This document shows, in pieces, positions 5,857-7,245 of a DNA stretch of 7,245 bases; the stretch's first letter is position 1; each line of letters opens with the position of its first letter. The DNA is taken from assembly GCA_016764635.1 (NCBI GenBank), contig JAESRM010000244.1, positions 4,244 to 11,488 on the forward strand, read 5' to 3'. Source of the stretch: Planctomycetota bacterium. Its GTDB lineage: Bacteria > Planctomycetota > UBA1135 > GCA-002686595. The position numbers and the translations under genes were made by a program. The notes under the pieces were generated by a model, which saw only the letters and a list, made by a program, of their open reading frames with translations, searched no databases and was not told the DNA's origin.

Positions 5857-6417
5857 TCAGACTTCGAGGATTTCTTTGTCTTTACGTTCCTGGAGGTCGT
5901 TGACCATAGCCTCAAACTTCTTGAGTAGGTCCTGAATCTCCGTGTGCATGCCCTTGTTGTCGTCCTCGTTGATGTCCTTGCCCTTGAGCAGGTTGTCGGA
6001 TTCCTTGTTGGCGTCCCGGCGCACGTTGCGCAGGGCCACGCGGCCCTCCTCGCACATATCGCGGCATTTGGAGGCGTATAGCTTGCGCTGGTCGCCGGAC
6101 AGGGGCGGCAGGTTCAGGCGGATGACCTTGCCGTCGCTTTCCAGGGGGATGCCCAGGTCAGACTTGGAGAGGGCCTTTTCGATTTCCTTGAGGATGCCGG
6201 CGTCGAAAGGCTTGACCATCAGCTGTCGCGGCTCGGGGATCGAGATCTGAGCCATCTGGGAGAGGGGCGTGGGCGTGCCGTAATAATCTACGCGCACCTT
6301 GTCGATGAGAGCCGTGCTGGCCCGCGAGGTGCGGATGGCGCGCAATTGGTCCTTGGTGTGGGCCAGGGCCTTATCCATGCGCTTCGTGGCGTCAGAGATG
6401 ATCGTATCGAAAGTCAT
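5857..6417 (-). CDS. frr: Ribosome recycling factor
   Basis: The 186-residue product has the standard RRF length and sequence from end to end. RRF acts with EF-G to split the post-termination ribosome so its subunits can be reused. The long-helix domain I comes from roughly residues 1-30 and 105-186; the smaller beta domain II (about 31-104) is inserted between them. Family signatures include Arg-Thr-Ser-Arg-Ala (about 29-33), Val-Asp-Tyr-Tyr-Gly-Thr-Pro-Thr-Pro-Leu (43-52), and Arg-Asn-Val-Arg-Arg-Asp-Ala-Asn (about 129-136). The start is an ATG at 6415-6417. It is the only start in the window with a clear Shine-Dalgarno sequence. pyrH ends 78 bases upstream on the same strand, the usual order for these genes. 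Expression is probably growth-linked through the pyrH transcript. Confidence 0.97.
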   Translation of the reverse strand: MTFDTIISDATKRMDKALAHTKDQLRAIRTSRASTALIDKVRVDYYGTPTPLSQMAQISIPEPRQLMVKPFDAGILKEIEKALSKSDLGIPLESDGKVIRLNLPPLSGDQRKLYASKCRDMCEEGRVALRNVRRDANKESDNLLKGKDINEDDNKGMHTEIQDLLKKFEAMVNDLQERKDKEILEV

Positions 6418-6423
6418 AGGGTT

Positions 6424-6428
6424 TCCTT
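6424..6428 (-). promoter_or_regulatory. Ribosome binding site of frr
   Basis: AAGGA on the minus strand lies six bases before the frr ATG, a standard Shine-Dalgarno match and spacing. It supports the start at 6417 and stands out because the other complete genes in the window have no comparable site. Confidence 0.75.
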
Positions 6429-6453
6429 TTGAGCCTTTAGGGCAGTGTTTTGT

Positions 6454-6472
6454 GGGGCTTTGGGGCAGCCCC
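6454..6472. other. Hairpin in the pyrH-frr spacer
   Basis: GGGGCT (6454-6459) pairs with AGCCCC (6467-6472) around a 7-base loop, between the pyrH stop and the frr binding site. No U-run follows on the minus strand (ACAAAACAC), so it is not a standard terminator. It may mark an RNA processing or stability element, or be incidental to GC-rich sequence. Confidence 0.3.
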
Positions 6473-6495
6473 GTGATTTGTTCGTAAGCGACCGC

Positions 6496-7233
6496 TTAGG
6501 CCGGGTTCGTGGCTTTCTTGGAAGCCTCAGACACGATGGTGGTGCCGATGGCCTCACCGCGCACGGCACGCTCCAGGTTGCCTTCCTCAAACAGGTTGAA
6601 GACGGTGATCGGCAGGTTGTTTTCCTTGCACAGGGTGATGGCGGTGATGTCCATGACCCCCAGATCCTGCTCCATGACATCACGGAAGGTCAAGCTCTCG
6701 TAGCGCTTGGCGTTCGGGTTCTTGTTGGGATCCGAATCGTAGACGCCGTCGACCTTGGTGGCCTTTAGCAGCACGTCGCAGCGCAGCTCGGTGGCGCGCA
6801 GGGCGGCTGCGGTGTCCGTGGTGAAGAACGGGTTTCCGGTTCCGGCTGCGAGCAGGACCACACGGCCACGGGCCAGGTGGGCGTCCGCACGGCGCCACAC
6901 GAAGGGCTCCGCCACCGACTTGATCTCCAGGGCGGTCATGACACGGGTTTCGACGCCCTGCTGCTCGATGCCATCCGACAGGGCCAGGGCGTTGATTACG
7001 GTGCCCAGCATGCCCATGTAGTCGGCCGTGGCCCGGTGGCCTCCGAGCTGGCTGAATTCAGCGCCGCGCAGGATGTTGCCTCCCCCACAAACGATGGCCA
7101 CCTCGACGCCCAGACTCACCACATGGGCGATCTGCTTGGCGTAGACCTGGATCTGGCCGGGGTGGATGCCGTGACCTTCGACGGGGTCCCCGAGGGCTTC
7201 ACCGGAGAGTTTGAGCAGAACGCGATTGTACAT
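6496..7233 (-). CDS. pyrH: UMP kinase (uridylate kinase)
   Basis: The enzyme phosphorylates UMP to UDP with ATP in pyrimidine nucleotide synthesis; bacterial forms are cytoplasmic hexamers, commonly activated by GTP and inhibited by UTP. The 245-residue length is typical of the amino-acid-kinase fold. Visible motifs are Leu-Leu-Lys-Leu-Ser-Gly-Glu-Ala-Leu (6-14, phosphate-binding lysine at 8), Gly-Gly-Gly-Asn-Ile-Leu-Arg-Gly (50-57), Ala-Asp-Tyr-Met-Gly-Met-Leu (70-76, UMP-binding Asp71), [13 protein letters not shown] (131-143) and Lys-Ala-Thr-Lys-Val-Asp-Gly-Val-Tyr (157-165, nucleotide-binding). The start is the ATG at 7231-7233; only 12 bases of upstream sequence are visible and they hold no Shine-Dalgarno match. 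frr follows 78 bases after its stop, the conserved order. In many bacteria tsf and rpsB lie upstream, which here would be beyond the window. Confidence 0.97.
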   Translation of the reverse strand: MYNRVLLKLSGEALGDPVEGHGIHPGQIQVYAKQIAHVVSLGVEVAIVCGGGNILRGAEFSQLGGHRATADYMGMLGTVINALALSDGIEQQGVETRVMTALEIKSVAEPFVWRRADAHLARGRVVLLAAGTGNPFFTTDTAAALRATELRCDVLLKATKVDGVYDSDPNKNPNAKRYESLTFRDVMEQDLGVMDITAITLCKENNLPITVFNLFEEGNLERAVRGEAIGTTIVSEASKKATNPA

Positions 7234-7245
7234 GGATGCAGCTTG

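Noticed and set aside
1..7245. CRISPR arrays, insertion sequences, inverted-repeat mobile elements or phage genes
   Set aside because: No regularly spaced repeats, transposase or integrase motifs, or terminal inverted repeats were seen. The only repeat pair is the imperfect 3'-end element.

Overview
The window is a high-GC stretch of bacterial chromosome carrying housekeeping genes. It holds six complete protein genes I can support well, one small Trm112-like gene, one unidentified partial gene at the left edge and one tRNA. The phylum cannot be read reliably from the sequence. Six of the seven complete genes have no visible Shine-Dalgarno sequence, and there is a secreted lineage-specific protein, an EboE homologue and a long-form Trm112-like protein. 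Together these would suit Planctomycetota or a similar lineage with little Shine-Dalgarno use, but that is an inference with low confidence.

Layout, left to right. Bases 2-268 (possibly to 424) are the 3' end of an unidentified plus-strand gene. It converges on a minus-strand pair made of a Trm112-like small protein (1881 to 1621) followed 15 bases later by eboE (1605 to 337). A 134-base divergent spacer separates this pair from a plus-strand pair: a secreted protein of unknown function (2016-3182) and, 27 bases on, an Xaa-Pro aminopeptidase of the PepP type (3210-4550). A gene-free stretch (4551-4912) with a strong hairpin follows. Then comes a small multi-pass membrane protein (4913-5533), ending in a bidirectional Rho-independent terminator (5611-5641). 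That terminator also serves the minus-strand tRNA-Lys(UUU) gene (5728 to 5653, CCA encoded). The right end is the conserved minus-strand translation and nucleotide pair pyrH (7233 to 6496) and frr (6417 to 5857), which normally belongs to the rpsB-tsf-pyrH-frr group.

How the genes relate: pyrH and frr are a classic growth-linked operon, and tRNA-Lys lies downstream on the same strand with its own likely promoter. The aminopeptidase may share a transcript with the secreted protein. The Trm112-like gene and eboE appear co-transcribed. EboE belongs to the ebo cluster, implicated in moving metabolites to the periplasm, but no other ebo gene can be recognised here.

I did not find a convincing new multi-gene system. 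The points most worth checking are the T6 slippery site at the end of the left-edge gene, a 34-column imperfect repeat placed directly after two stop codons, the isolated eboE next to a Trm112-like gene, and the general absence of Shine-Dalgarno sequences.
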